NCBI GenBank assembly: GCA_026826555.1
Contig: JAKSZT010054396.1
Coordinates: 20,766,887 to 20,830,886 of the forward strand
DNA from: Tolypeutes matacus
Taxonomy: Eukaryota; Chordata; Mammalia; Cingulata; Chlamyphoridae
Length of the DNA stretch: 64,000 nt
Direction: 5' to 3'
Shown: positions 11,755 through 23,325 of the stretch, piece by piece
Position numbering within the stretch: position 1 is the stretch's first letter
Layout of the letters: every line of letters starts with the position of its first letter
The notes under the pieces: model-generated
What the model saw: only the letters and a program-made list of their open reading frames with translations
Databases searched by the model: none
Told to the model about the DNA's origin: nothing
Made by a program: the position numbers and the translations under genes

Positions 11755-11960
11755 TTTTTGGCTTCAGACAGACACTGGTTTGGCTTTTTCCCTCCGCCTC
11801 TTCTCAGCAGTGTGACCTTGGCTAATTACAGTAGACCTACTGCATGGAGAAGAGGAAACGAGATGCAGTATGTAAAATACTCGGCAGGGCCTGGCATCTA
11901 CTAAGCGTGTGATCACATCAGCTATATCACTGCAACGGCTCCTGCTGCTGCTGTTATTCA
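11755..11960 (+). repeat. MIR SINE
   Basis: Order of MIR words: 'ttggcttcagacagac', 'cagcagtgtgaccttggc', 'gtatgtaaaatactcggca', 'cctggcatctactaag'. A short CTG run (11943-11953) lies at the 3' end. Confidence 0.65.
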
Positions 11961-12121
11961 GGATCAGGGTGGCTGAGAGCTCCTCACAGACCCTCCCTCT
12001 ACTGTGTATTTCCATATGAAATCTCAGTTCAATATGCTCACAGTTTCTATTAATGGCTTTATGTCCCTGATAGGTGTTGTGTTTTTCTCTAACAAGGGGT
12101 CATGCCAATTACCATCATCTT

Positions 12122-12598
12122 TGTCAGCCAGAGCTGCTGTCAGGAATACCACAAATTGGTTTGGCTTAAACAACAAAGCAATTATTGGCTCACAGCTTTG
12201 ATGCTAGAAGTAGTCCAAAATCAAGATATAGGCAAAGCTTGCCTTTTCCTGGAAACTGTAGCAGTCTGATGCTGGCTGCTGGCAATGGTGGGGGCTTCTT
12301 GGCTTGTATCTCTGCCTCCTGTCACATAGTGATGTCTTCTCCTTTCTGCTCATCCGGTTTCCACTGACTTCCGGTTTCCACTGACTTGCGGTTTCTGGCT
12401 CCTTTCCGTGGCTTTCTCTGACTCTTGGCTTCTCTTTATAAGGCCTCCATGTATGGATTAAGGCCTACCCTGGTTCACTTGGGCCTCACCTTAACTAAAA
12501 AAGACATCCGCAAAAGGTCTCAGTTACAGAGGGTTCACACCCATAGGCAAGGTGATTAAGTTCCTGTTTGTTGGGGTACATAATTCAACCTAGCACCA
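12122..12598 (-). mobile_element. MLT1-like MaLR LTR
   Basis: The antisense pattern is that of an ERVL-MaLR LTR: 'gagctgctgtcaggaatacc', 'ggcttaaacaacaaagcaa' (complement of a poly(A)-signal region), 'ggctcacagctttgatgc', 'tataaggcctcc' and a closing 'gggtacataattcaacc'. A related copy in the same orientation lies at 20263-20701. Solo LTR, no internal region beside it. Confidence 0.65.
12353..12402. repeat. 17-bp tandem duplication inside the MLT1-like LTR
   Basis: The unit TCCGGTTTCCACTGACT occurs at 12353-12369 and identically at 12370-12386, followed by a degenerate third unit beginning TGCGGTTTC. The related LTR at 20263 lacks this expansion, so it is local. Confidence 0.9.
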
Positions 12599-13689
12599 CT
12601 GGTGCCCTCTATTGGTAGAAGTGCAATGCCAGAACAACGCCCATGAAAAAGCCAAAGGAAAAAGTTGTGTCATGTCTTCTAAGTTCTATGACAAAAGCAA
12701 TAATAATAATAAACAACCAACAAAGAAATAAGCAAACAGAAAAATAAGTAAAAACAAGAATCCCCTTCTATCCTTAGACTTTCATGAGAAGGTACACTTC
12801 CAACCAAGAGCTGCATGTAGCTGAATTCAGAGCACTAACTTACATATTTGCCCATTGTAAGTTGTGTATCTGGTACTCCTTTCTTGGCATTAAAAGATAA
12901 TATTTCTATCTTTTCCCTTAAAAGGAAATCAGGTCTGATTACCATCCTTATAACATAGTCTTCACAACGGAGGACAGCCTTTTAAAGATAAAGCCTCTAA
13001 TTTAAATGTGACATTACAGAGCTGTCTGGGCATTTGGATAATTCCTTCAGACATCTCAAAGTGGCATTTATAGGGTCATTAATCAGCAGGCCAATATTTT
13101 ATTCATATACTGGCTGGGAAAAAGCAGGAGGAAGACCAAGATCAAAGATGAAGAAAGAGTTATTAGTAACATAGTGCATCAAAATAATCAGATTTTTAAA
13201 TGGGCAGGGGAAGGTTTTGTTTAAAAAAAAAGTTAGTGTGGCTTCCTAAGAAAAAGCAATTATAGGTCTAATTAACCAAAAACATAAAGCTATACTGCAA
13301 GTTATAGTTGGAGAATTTTCTGTTTCTAGATTAGGGTAGATCCATAAACTGATTACAATAAGGAGGTTTAAAGTCTTTATAAGCCATGACAGATAACCTG
13401 AGAAGCCAGGTAGATTCTCCTGAATCTCTCTGTTCTCCCCCCTCCCTTCCTATTGCTGTTTTTTGTTCAAGTCTTAATTATTTCTCTTCTCATTTCTGAT
13501 AAATATCTCAAAACTAGCAGCCCTTCCTCTTGGCTTCTCCACACCACTCCCCTTTCCTCCTTGCTTTAAGGAATATCTTTCTAAAACTCAAAGCAGGCCG
13601 TGTCACCCTTCCCTACCTGCTGTGCATTTGCATTGCTTAAGATTGGCTTAATTTTCTGGTTATATGCTATAATATACCTTGATAAAAAA
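12599..13689. other. Unassigned sequence
   Basis: Mostly unrecognised AT-rich sequence. Near 13560-13640 there is a weak L2-like stretch. No coding evidence. Confidence 0.35.
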
Positions 13690-14070
13690 TGATGAGAAGG
13701 AAATAGCCATGTTGAGAGGGTCTGAAAAAGAGCATTCCAAGTAGCAAGCCCTAAAATTCTGAGGTGGGAACACGTGTGATTCCACTGAGGCTGGAAGGAA
13801 GCCAGTGTGACTGAGCGTAGTGAACAAGAAGAAGGGCAAAGAAGTAGGCAGGATATAACGTAAAGAATTTGGATTTTATTCTAAGTGAAGTAAAACTCCA
13901 TTCAAGGGTTTTAAGCAGGGGGAACTCAATATAATTTGGTTTATATTTTAGAAAGATCACTCTAGCTGCTTTATGAAAGAAGAAGTATGGGGAGCAAAAA
14001 AGTGGATGCAGATAAGTTAGGAGGCTGCTGCAGAGTCCCAAGTGAGAGACAATGGTACCTGGACTAGGGT
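13690..14070 (+). repeat. Ancient interspersed repeat, family not named
   Basis: The string of words 'agagcattccaagtagcaa', 'ggaaggaagccagtgtgac', 'tttggattttattctaagtg', 'gggttttaagcaggggg', 'agatcactctagctgct' and 'aggaggctgctgcagagtcc' is a common old mammalian repeat. It is recognised as such, but its family name is uncertain. The minus-strand ORF across it is chance. Confidence 0.55.
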
Positions 14071-14094
14071 TGATAGAAATTGTCTACACCACAA

Positions 14095-14290
14095 TGTGTT
14101 TATCCAATGAACTGCTGATGGCCATCAGGGCAGTTTCCAGTTGGGGAGTTATTGCAAGTAATGAATATTCTTGTACTTGTCATTTGATGCACATATATTT
14201 GCATTTCTGTTGAGTGTACATAGACCAGGATTGGAATTGCTGGGTCATAGGGTGTAGCCAACACTCTCAGTGTCCTGCCCATATACCCAT
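14095..14290 (-). mobile_element. Old L1M fragment
   Basis: Contains the antisense L1 3' UTR words 'gagttattgcaagtaatg', 'cttgtacttgtcatttgatg' and 'ttggaattgctgggtcatag'. It is a separate old copy about 0.85 kb before the large L1 at 15.1 kb. Confidence 0.5.
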
Positions 14291-15139
14291 GGCCTTTGCC
14301 TCAACATACTGCAAGTTGCTTACTGAAAACATTTGCATTCCTCTGCTGGAGACTTTCTGTTAGTCACAGTTTCATATTTGGCCCACGCAAGCCAGATATG
14401 TCAAAACTAGTGCCACCAGAAGCAGCTCTTGACAGATAGGTGATGGATAAAAGTCCTGCTTCCTTGTTCCTTATTTGAACCAAGGATAGGCCTGTTCTAT
14501 ACAGTCTTTCTGAGTTTTCCAGCAGGATTTAGCACCAATTGCCCACTGAGGTAAGTGGTATGATAAAAGCCCTTTATCGACTTTATTCCCTTCTCTATCA
14601 CTTTCAAATTCCTCTACTGGTGTTTTCCTATCTCCTCAAATGCTGGTTGCTCTGGTTGCCCTCTGATATCTTAAAATAACTGATTATTATTTTTGTTTGT
14701 GTGTTTCTAATTTATCCAACTTTTATAAGGTAGAAGAGTTGGTCAGGTACGTGCTGCTCAGTCATAGAAGAGTAGGACTCCTGAACATTTTCATACTAGC
14801 TGTTTCTATTATATGGTTCAGCTTGTTTGGGAACCTTCAGTCAACAAGTTGGATTGGCCGATTCTTATAGAATTGTTAACAGTGAAGTTTGGAGGCAAAC
14901 TAGAAATGAAAGACAAGGATTTGTCCTGATGCACCATCCAAGAAACATTTGTAGACTTGAAGGTCTTCCTCCACTATTTTACTAAGCCTAAAAATATCCA
15001 GAAATATCATGGCAGGCAACTAGACATATTGCTATGAGAATATACACTTCTGTCTCTACCTTTTCTATAAAGCATTGATACGTTTTTACACCTAATGCCT
15101 TGCATAATAAAAAACACTATATATTAAAGTCCTAGAAAC
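14291..15139. other. Unassigned sequence
   Basis: No confident feature. The 14390-14650 stretch may be an old LTR or LINE remnant but could not be placed. Confidence 0.35.
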
Positions 15140-15744
15140 TCTTTTCGTGTGCTTTTTGGTCATGTGTATTTCCTCTTTGGAGAAATGTCTATTCGACACT
15201 TTTGCCCATTTTTTAATTGGGCTGCATGTCTTTTGATCGTTGAATTGTATGATCGCTTTTACATAACATGGGTATCAAATGCTTTTTGCATATGTGGTTT
15301 CCAAATATTTTCTCCCATTGAATAGGCTGTCTTTTTACTTTCTTGGCAAAGTCTTTTGAAGAACAAAAGTGTTTAATTTTGAGGAGGTTCCATTTATTTA
15401 TTGTTTGTTTGTTTATTGTTTGCTTGTGATTTGGTGTAAGATTTAAGAAATTACCACCTAATACAAGATCTCGAAGATGTTTCCCTGCATTTTCTTCTAG
15501 TGTTTTATGGTTCTAGCTTTTTTTTTTTGTTTTTAGGCCCTTGATCAATTTTGAGTTAAGTTTTTTAAAAAATGTGAGATAAGGGTCCTCTTTCTTTCTT
15601 TTGGATGTGACCATCCAGTTCTTCTAGCACCATTTGTTGAATAGACTGTTCTGGCGCAGCTGGGTGGGCTTGACAGCCTTGTCAAAAATCACTTGACCAT
15701 AGATATGAGGGTCTATTTCTGAGTTCTTGATTTGGTTCCTTTCG

Positions 15745-17728
15745 TCAGTTTAAGTCTATCTTTATGCCAGTACCATGCTGATTTTCCACTGTAGCTAAGT
15801 AATATGCTTTAAAGCCAGGAAGTAAGAGACCTCCAACTTCATTCTTTTTTAAGACACTGCTAGCTGTGGGTTTTTCATATGTGCAATTTACCATGTTGAG
15901 AAAGCTTCCTTCTATTTCTATCTTTTGGAATGTTTTTATCAAGAAAGGGTGCTGTATTTTGTTAAACACCTTTTCTGCATCAGTCGAGAGGATCATGTGA
16001 TTGTTCTTCAAATTATTAATGTGGTTCATTACATTAATTTATTATACACCACGTGATCATGTATAATTCTTTTAATGTGCTTTTGGATTCAGTTTGCAAG
16101 TATTTTGTTGAGAATTTTTGCATCTATATTCATTAGAGATATTGATCTGTAATTTTCTTTTTTCTTAGTATATTTATCTGGTTTTGGTATTAGGGTGATG
16201 TTGGCTTCATAGATTGAGCTCGGTAGTGTTCCTTCCTGTTCAATTTTTTTAAAGAGCTTGAGCAAGAGTGGTATCAGATCATCTTTGAATGATTGGTAGA
16301 ATTCACCTGTGAGGCCATCTGGTCCTGGGCATTTCATCTTTGGGAGGTTTTTGATGACTGTTTCAATCTCTTTACTTATGTTGGTTTGTTGTGGTCTTCT
16401 ATTTCTCTAGTGTCAGTGTAGGTTGTTTGTGTGTTTCCAAGAATTTGTCCATTTCATCCACATTACCTAGTTTGTTGGTGTACAGTTGTTCATGGTATCC
16501 TCTTATGATCTCTCTTATTTCTGTGGTGTCAGTGTTGATGTCCCTGTTTTCATTTCTAATTTCATTTATTTTAATCTACTCTCTTTTTATACTTTGTCGA
16601 GCTGCCTAAGGATTTGTCAATTTTGTTGATCTTCTGAAAGAACCAACTTTTGGTTTTATTGATTCTATTGTTTTTTGTTGTTGTTGTTGTTGTTCTCAGT
16701 TTCATTTATTTCTGCGCTGATCTTTTTTATTTCTTTCCTTTGGCTTGGGTTGGGATAGTATGCTGTTCTTTTTCTAGTTCTTCTAGATGTGCAGTTAGGT
16801 CTTCAATTTAGCTTTTTCTCCTTTTTAAATGTAAGCATTGAAGACCTAAATTTCTGCCTTTGCTGTATCCAATAAGTTTTAATATGCTGTGTTCTTGTTT
16901 TCATTTGTTTCAAGATATTAACTGATTTCTTTTGCAATTCCTTCTTTGACCCACTGATTATTTAAGAGTGTGTTGGTTTAATCTCCATATATTTATGAAT
17001 TTTCCCTTTTTCTGCCTCTTGTTGATTTCCAGCTTCATTCTGTTATGATCAGAGAAAGTGTTTTGTATAATTTCATTCTTTTTACATTATTGAGACTTGT
17101 CTTGTGACCCAACTTATGGTCTATCCTGGAGAAGGATCCATGAGCACTTGAAAAGAATATATATCCTCCTGTTTGGGGGTGTAATGTTCTATAAAAGTCT
17201 GTTATAGAACATTATCATTTATCATATTATTCAAGCTCTCTGTTTATTTATCCTCTGTCCAGATGTTCTATCTAATGCTGAGAGTGATGTATTGAAGTCT
17301 CCAACTAATATTGTAGAGACATCTATTTCTCCCCTCAGTTTTGTCAGTGTGAATCTCATGTACCTTGGGGCACTGAGGTAGGTGGATAAATATTTATTAT
17401 AGTTACTACTTCTTGGTGAATTGCCCCTTTTATTAATATATAATGGCCTTCTTCATATCTTATGACAGTTTTGTATTTAAAATCTATTTTGTTCAATATT
17501 AATATCACTACTCCAGCTCTTTTTTGGTTACTCTTTGCATGGAATATCTTTTTTCAACCTTTCACTTTCAACCTGGTTGTGTCCTTATGTCTGAGGTGAG
17601 TCTCCTGTAGACCGCGTAGAGATGGCTCATATTTTTTAATCCATTCTGTTAGTTTATCTTTCGATTGGGGAATTCAGTCCATTAAAGTTCACTGTTATTG
17701 CTGTAAAGGCATTACTTACTTTGTCCAT
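15745..17728 (-). pseudogene. L1 ORF2 pseudogene (endonuclease/reverse transcriptase)
   Basis: ORF2 would encode the endonuclease and reverse transcriptase that copy L1 RNA into the chromosome. The start ATG is the complement of 17726-17728. Recognisable reverse-transcriptase blocks are 16089-16337 ([39 protein letters not shown]) and 15745-16029 (MILSTDAEKVFNKIQ). In the second block the protein jumps from the EKPTAS segment straight to a GGLLLPGFKAYYLATV segment. The catalytic FADD box and about 200 residues between are deleted. The endonuclease part (about 17000-17700) has no long open frame. It cannot encode a working enzyme. Confidence 0.85.
15850..15866. other. Internal deletion junction in L1 ORF2
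   Basis: To the left of about 15858 the sequence matches the ORF2 tail (copy 2 at about 47700-47742). To the right it matches the segment at about 48392 in copy 2. Roughly 0.65 kb present in copy 2 is absent. Confidence 0.7.
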
Positions 17729-17789
17729 TTTATTCTTTGTCCTTCTATTGTCATAGTTACCCTTACTAATAATCTTCATTTCTACACTC

Positions 17790-18820
17790 TTCTCCAAGTC
17801 TCTTGCCATGGTTTTTTCCTTTCAGGCTGTAGCACTCCCTTTATTATCTCTTGTAAATCTGTTCTTCTGGTAACATATTCTATCATTTTTTTGTTTGTCT
17901 GTGAAGACTTTCAGCTCACCTTCATTTTTGAAGGACAGTTTTGCCAGACATAGATCTTGGCTGGCAATTTTTCTCTTTCAGTGCCTTAAATGCATCATAC
18001 CACTTTCTTCTTTTTTTTTTTTTACCGGGAGGTACCGGGGATCGAACCCTGGTCTCTCCATAGGGTAGACGGACGCCGAACCTCTTGAGCCACATCCGTT
18101 TCCCTACCACTTTCTTCTTGCCTCCATGGTTTGTGATGAGAGATTGGCACTTAATCATATTGAGGTTCCCTTATATGTGATGCATTGCTTTTCAGTTGCT
18201 GCTTTCTGAATCCTCTCTTTATCTCTGGTATTTGTCATTCTGAATAGTAGGTGTTTTGGAGTATGTCTTATTCAGATTTATTCTGTTTGGGGTATGTTGT
18301 CACTTTTGGATATTGATATTATGTCTTTCATAAGGGTTAGGAAGTTTTCAGCTGTTATTTCCTTAATTTTTCTTTCTGCCCCTTTTCCATTCTCTGTCCC
18401 TTCTGGGACACCCAACATGTAGTTTTGTGTGTTTTGCATTGTCATTCACTTCCCTGAGACCCTGTTCCATTTTTTCCATTCTTTTCTCTTCTGTTCTCCT
18501 GTATTTTCAAGTTCAGATGCTCTGTCCTCAATTTCACTAATTCTGTCCTTCATCAAGTCAAATCTGCTGTTATTTGTATCTAATGTATTTTTAATCTCAT
18601 CCATTTTGTCTTTCATTCCCATAAGCTCTGTTACTTTTCTTTACAGGCTTTCAAATTATTCTTTATGTTCACCCAGTGTCTTGATATCCTTTATCTCTTT
18701 AGTCATATGGTCCTTCAATTCCTTGAATTGATTTAAGAGATTTGTATGATTATCATTGATTAGTTGTCTTAAATCCTATGTCTCATCAGGATTTTTGGTT
18801 TGTTCCTTTGCATGTGCCAT
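17790..18820 (-). pseudogene. L1 ORF1 pseudogene split by a SINE
   Basis: ORF1 encodes the L1 RNA-binding, trimerising chaperone. The likely start is the ATG complementing 18818-18820, which opens MAHAKEQTKNPDET before a stop. The coiled-coil region corresponds to about 18470-18780 and the RNA-binding part to about 17800-18400. It is interrupted by the SINE at 18011-18104 and by many stops. The plus-strand ORF at 18429-18731 is only the complement of this coiled-coil coding region. Confidence 0.65.
17998..18117 (-). mobile_element. DAS-like SINE in L1 ORF1 with 13-bp TSD
   Basis: The SINE body is 18011-18104. On the plus strand it shows a T-run, then 'accgggaggtaccgggg', 'atcgaaccctggtctctcc', and ends 'gagccacatccgtttcc'. 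The perfect target duplication TACCACTTTCTTC lies at 17998-18010 and 18105-18117. The minus-strand head carries B-box GGTTCGATCCC. The SINE is younger than the L1 it interrupts. Confidence 0.95.
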
Positions 18821-19567
18821 CTCTTGTTTTTTAGTATGGCTCTAATTTTTTGCTGATATCTAGGCATCTGAATATGTTGGTGAATTTACTCTGATGGTCA
18901 CTCTCTCTCTCTCTTGCCTAGTGGTTTTGTGTTGTGGCTCTTCTTTCATTTTTTGTTCAACTTACTATAAGTCTTTAACATTGCCCAGCTTAAGTTATCA
19001 AAATAGGGCCAAGTATTCACTAATGGTATGCAGACCAGATCAAGGGGACTGGGACTAGAGACACAAAAAGCAGTTTTTCTCCTTGTTGTTTCCTGGCCAG
19101 CCTGCAGATGGCACTTGTTAGCAAATCATGCCATGATGATGACTCTTTCAACCTCCACATGCCTATGATTATGGTCTGGCCAGAGGGGAGATTCCAAGAG
19201 GGTTCTGCTGGCCAAATTCACTGAAGAGAAACAACTCTCCACTTTCTCCACCATACCCTCCCTCTCCCCAAGGAGGCAGTTGTCTGTTCCCCTTTCCATT
19301 ACTTACAGTGAGCCATGGATTTTATCCAGGCTGTTCCTCTTGAGTGTGGGGATGGGTGCCATTCCCAGCCATGGAGGCTAGTAATTCACAGTTTTTGTTT
19401 CAGCTTCTTCATCTCTCTGTGCCTCACCCTCCTGGGGCTTGTGTAACGCCCTCTTGGTCTGCAGAGCCCCAAAGCAGTTCCTTCAGACAGCTTTTTGCCT
19501 TTTCTCAGTTGTTTTTGTGAGACAGTTGAGCCCTGCCTATCTATTCCAATGCCACCTTTTTGGAAGT
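18821..19567 (-). promoter_or_regulatory. L1 5' UTR / internal promoter, decayed
   Basis: Homologous to the 5' UTR of copy 2 (51470-52119): both share 'catctctctg', 'agcagttcc' and 'tttttgtgagac/ga'-type words in the same order. The expected 5' terminus GGGAAGATGG has decayed to a sequence near 19555-19567. Transcription would have run leftward. Confidence 0.6.
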
Positions 19568-19726
19568 CCTGCTTTTTTGGTAAGTGCTCATTTTGATTTC
19601 AGATTCCTGAGCAAATGGAACCCAATATTGTAAAGGTGACCAGATACATCTGGGTGTAATTGCAAAAGAGTTTAACCAGGAAGATAAAGTGACTTGAAAC
19701 TAGACATCTAAGTTTTTAAAGACAAC

Positions 19727-19729
<3 letters not shown>

Positions 19730-19781
<52 letters not shown>

Positions 19782-19795
19782 AGAGAGAGAGAGAT
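19730..19795. repeat. (GA)n microsatellite
   Basis: About 66 bp of nearly pure GA dinucleotides, interrupted by a GGGAGGGAG patch near 19774-19783. Likely polymorphic. Confidence 0.97.
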
Positions 19796-20262
19796 TAACT
19801 GGTACTCATACATCTTGGAATGATAAAATGCAGCTGTGGCTGACATCTGCATAGGCAGCTGTCGGTACTTGACAATCTTGACAATATCTCTTACTGTGTG
19901 TGGAAAACAATGTCTGTTACACTTTTGATGAAATAAGGACACAGTCAGCAAATGTGCTTGACAAGATCTAAAACACTGATTGGGAGCAAAAGAAATGTGA
20001 TTTAACAAAAATGCAAGTCTTCTTTTTCTCTCAAAATAAGATACAGATTAATTTACCCTATGGCTGAATTACATACAAATATATTTGAGACTCCCTGCCT
20101 CATTTGTTCTTATCATTCCTTCATACTTGAAAGAAGCTCTCTCCTTCTCCCATCTCCCACCACTCTGTACTTTTGACAGATTTATGCCCATAGAGACTCA
20201 GAAAGCTTTTAATGCTTAATCTTTCATGAATTTGATAACATGACTGTCATCTTAGCTTCTTA
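19796..20262. other. Unassigned sequence
   Basis: No feature recognised. Confidence 0.4.
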
Positions 20263-20701
20263 GCTGCTTAAACAAATACTGTACAATGGGGTTGGCTTAA
20301 ACAATGGCAATTTATTGGCTCATGGTTTTGAGGCTATGAGAAGTTTAAAATCTAGGCGTCAGCAAAGTGATGCTTTCTCCCTGAAGACTGTGGTGTTCTG
20401 GGGCTGGCTGCCAGTGATGCTTGGGGCTTCTTGGCTTTCTGTCACATGGTGATAACCTCTCCTTTCTCTTCCAAGTTCACTGTTGGCTTCTTGCTTCTCC
20501 CGAGGCTTCTTCTTCTGTGTCCAATTTCTTTTGCTCATAGGGACTTTAGCCATATTGGATTAAGGCCCACCCTCATTTAGTTTGGGCACACCTTAACTAA
20601 TATCTTCAAAGGTCCCATCTGCAAATGGGTTCACACCCACAGGACCAGCAATTGGGATCTAAACATGCTTTTTATGGGGGGCATGATTCAATCCCCACAA
20701 C
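20263..20701 (-). mobile_element. MLT1-like MaLR LTR
   Basis: Same family and orientation as 12122-12598: 'ggcttaaacaatggcaattt', 'attggctcatggttttgag', 'ttggattaaggcccaccc', 'tcttcaaaggtccc', and a closing 'gggcatgattcaatcc'. Solo LTR. Confidence 0.7.
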
Positions 20702-20714
20702 GACCTATCATTTT

Positions 20715-20905
20715 TAGAGTGCTATGTCATTTACAAGACACCTTTACATATGTTATCACATTCAAGCCTCGTAGTACCTTTATGGGGCTGCTTGTATAGT
20801 CAGGAAACTCAGACTCAGGTGGGTATGACAGGGTAAGTGACCTCCCTTCAGTGGTAGAGTGAGTGTGAGAACCCAGGACTCCAACAGCCTAGGCTGTGCT
20901 TCCTC
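20715..20905 (-). repeat. MIR SINE, antisense
   Basis: Shows 'cctttacatatgttatcaca', 'aggaaactcagactcagg', 'gggtaagtgacctccc' and 'gagaacccaggactccaac' in the order of reverse-complement MIR. Confidence 0.7.
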
Positions 20906-23034
20906 CTCACACTTAGGTATTGCATTTTGCTTTTACTAACTTGTACCTCAATATTACTTTGCAGTTCACCTGTATGAAGACATAGGAGCAATGAAATACA
21001 AATAGCATATTATAACACTTTCTTTACTCAATATCATCTTATCTTGTGGAAGATTAGTCTTTCTTCAGTTCTTCTGTCCAGAAATGACTGCCTTTAACAT
21101 GGCAGAAGAAGCAATTTTCTGCTTGGAAAGATTTTACACAAGCATCAGAAGGGCCTCTTGGTCAAAGCTACCCCCCTTCCAAGAAGAGCCCAATTGCCTG
21201 AAATTTCACTATTTCTCTGTATTCCTCACCATTTGGGTGTCTTTTAAAATGTAAATATCCCCAGGCAGAGTGACACATTGCTTTAATCTGTGCTAGGGTG
21301 TTATCGATTCACTCAATTCAACTGCATATAGACAGAGAGACCCTAGGATAGCCTGGGGAGAGCCTCAAGCAAGAAAAAGGGAGGAGGGGTTGAAGAAGAT
21401 TTGACCTTAAGTAAATACAAATGTTTCTGAGAAGGTTCCAGTTGGCGTTTATTGGGACTGAGAACCCAGGAGTCTGCACTCTAGCACACCTCCACGTTAG
21501 GACTTGTAAGATCCTAGTCCCAATTCTGGATACCAGGAGAGGGGAGAGGCTAGAGCCACTGGCAGGAGGAGATGCCTGGGCTCCCTCAGATTTGTGCTCA
21601 GCTGTCTCCTGGTAGCCAGCCTTGGGCTGCCAGCTCATTTCATCAGGGCGGCACCATCGGGGCGAGGAGCACAGGTGGAGTAGGACAGGGCCAGGTCCGG
21701 TGCACTAACCCCAGCACACGGAGGATGATTGCCAGGCTCAGCATCAACTGCTGCGGAAGCCAGAGATGGCAACAGCTTTTTTTGTGTCTGGCAAATCCCT
21801 GGATTGCTCTTAGCAAAATGACTGATATGCTCATTATGGTAACCGAGTATAGAAGCAGGAAATTTCTCTTATGCTGGGAGAGAAAAGGACCTGGTAATAA
21901 GAAAGCATCAGAATTAAGGCTTAAATTAGGATCCTAGTCCTGCTCTATTCTTTTGCAGATTGCTGCCCCTAATGGTGAAGGTGTCTGGAATTCCTTGTTT
22001 TATTATTAAAGTTATAAAGCCCTAGGAACAGGTTGGTTTTGCTGCCTGCTTATTCTGCATATGGAGTTGCATATTCTATATGGTAAAGTGTTTCTTTAAT
22101 TTTCTGGATTCACTGACCAATGCAATAATATTGTCTTGTGTCATTTTTAGTGCCAAAACAGAGCAATTTGAGTCGAGTGCAGTGTATGTAAGGAGCAAAT
22201 GATTCCAAATGAAAGGTGAGAATCTCTGGGAGCTTGCCTTCCATAGTTCAAGTCCCAAACTGAAAGTGATTCGGACCCCTAATATCACTTAGAGCTAAGT
22301 TTGTCTAAGTGAGTTTAATTTACCTAAATCTCCAAGGTTTGACAAGTCAGGCAGGGACCCATAAATTTCTAGCTTCATTCTCCACTGCGAGCTTGCACAG
22401 GGCCCTAGCTGTGTCTCATTGTTTGGATTTAGAAATTCTTTTCTCCAGAATGTTTATCTTACAGGGAGGAAGGGAGGGAGGGAGGAAATTCCCTTGCACA
22501 GGCACTGCAGATATTCTAGAAATATGCAGCATCATTCTAGAGAGATCAAACCTTCTTCCCCCAAACTGTAATTGCTCCTGGCCCTGGCCTACTTATCTCT
22601 GATTAGATTAGTTAGAAAATCGCACGGATTCCCATGGCAATCACCTCCATCCCCTAACCCTCAGAATTACCATGTTTTAGAGGAAACTGACCATAGGGCA
22701 GGAAGGTGTTGTACAAAAAGAGACCATGTCTTCTGTATCACTATTTGGGGCTCATTGTCATGTGGTCTCACAATGGGACAGGATATTTGAAATTGTATGT
22801 CCTGGAAAAACCCAAGATGCATTGAGGAATGTGATTAAGAATATGAAGAAGAAGAAAAAAAGTTCAATACCCTAACCAGCCTTCTAAATAAATCCTACAG
22901 ATGTAATTTCATTTTGAGTACTGGGACTTAACATGAGAAGCAAATCTATTTTAGTCTGACTTTGAAAGTCTAAGCATTCTCTTCTAAGAGACCAGGTACA
23001 TTTGAGTAAGAGCGAGATGCTGGATGATAATGAA
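20906..23034. other. Unassigned sequence
   Basis: No exon, RNA gene or confident repeat. 21400-21800 is relatively GC-rich (for example a short CpG-bearing stretch near 21650-21730), but no open frame shows codon structure. A GGGA repeat occurs near 22465-22483. Confidence 0.35.
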
Positions 23035-23325
23035 GTTTTTAATAATAGCTAAGATTTGTTGACTGCTTTCTGTGTGCTGGACATTGTGCTAAGAGCTTTT
23101 TATTTGTATCTCACTTAATCTTCATAACAATCTTGTATGGTGTTTTCTCTTTTTTTTTCTTCATTTTTTTTATAATTGTGAAAGATCTTGAAGTGGGTTT
23201 AGAGGTGAGAAAAATGGAACTTGAGGCATTAAGAAACATTCCCACAGTGTCGCAACTAGTACGTGGCAGTACCAGGGCTCATCATCCAGTTCTGTTTGGA
23301 TCTGAGTCTGGGCACCTAACCACTA
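23035..23325 (-). repeat. MIR SINE, antisense
   Basis: The words 'ctgtgtgctggacattgtgc', 'ttaatcttcataacaatc', 'acttgaggcattaag' and 'tgtcgcaactagtacgtgg' mark an antisense MIR with a T-rich insertion at 23145-23170. Confidence 0.6.

Larger units (their letters stand above)
15140..19567 (-). mobile_element. Near-complete L1, 5' UTR to 3' UTR, inactive (L1 copy 1)
   Basis: A minus-strand LINE-1 runs from its 5' end near 19567 to the 3' side near 15140. Order on the minus strand: a 5' UTR of about 750 bp, ORF1 from an ATG at 18820, ORF2 from an ATG at 17728, then a 3' UTR after about 15700. The ORF2 start is recognised because it begins MDKVSNAFTAIT, parallel to copy 2. A SINE splits ORF1, and about 0.6 kb of ORF2 is missing near 15858. 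Stops and frameshifts are frequent, so it is dead. No convincing TSD was found; the 3' end lacks a clear A tail. Confidence 0.85.

Noticed and set aside
13751..14041. 96-codon minus-strand ORF
   Set aside because: Antisense of an ancient interspersed repeat; no family resemblance.
18429..18731. 100-codon plus-strand ORF
   Set aside because: Complement of the L1 ORF1 coiled-coil coding region; its Ser/Phe-rich sequence is an antisense artefact.
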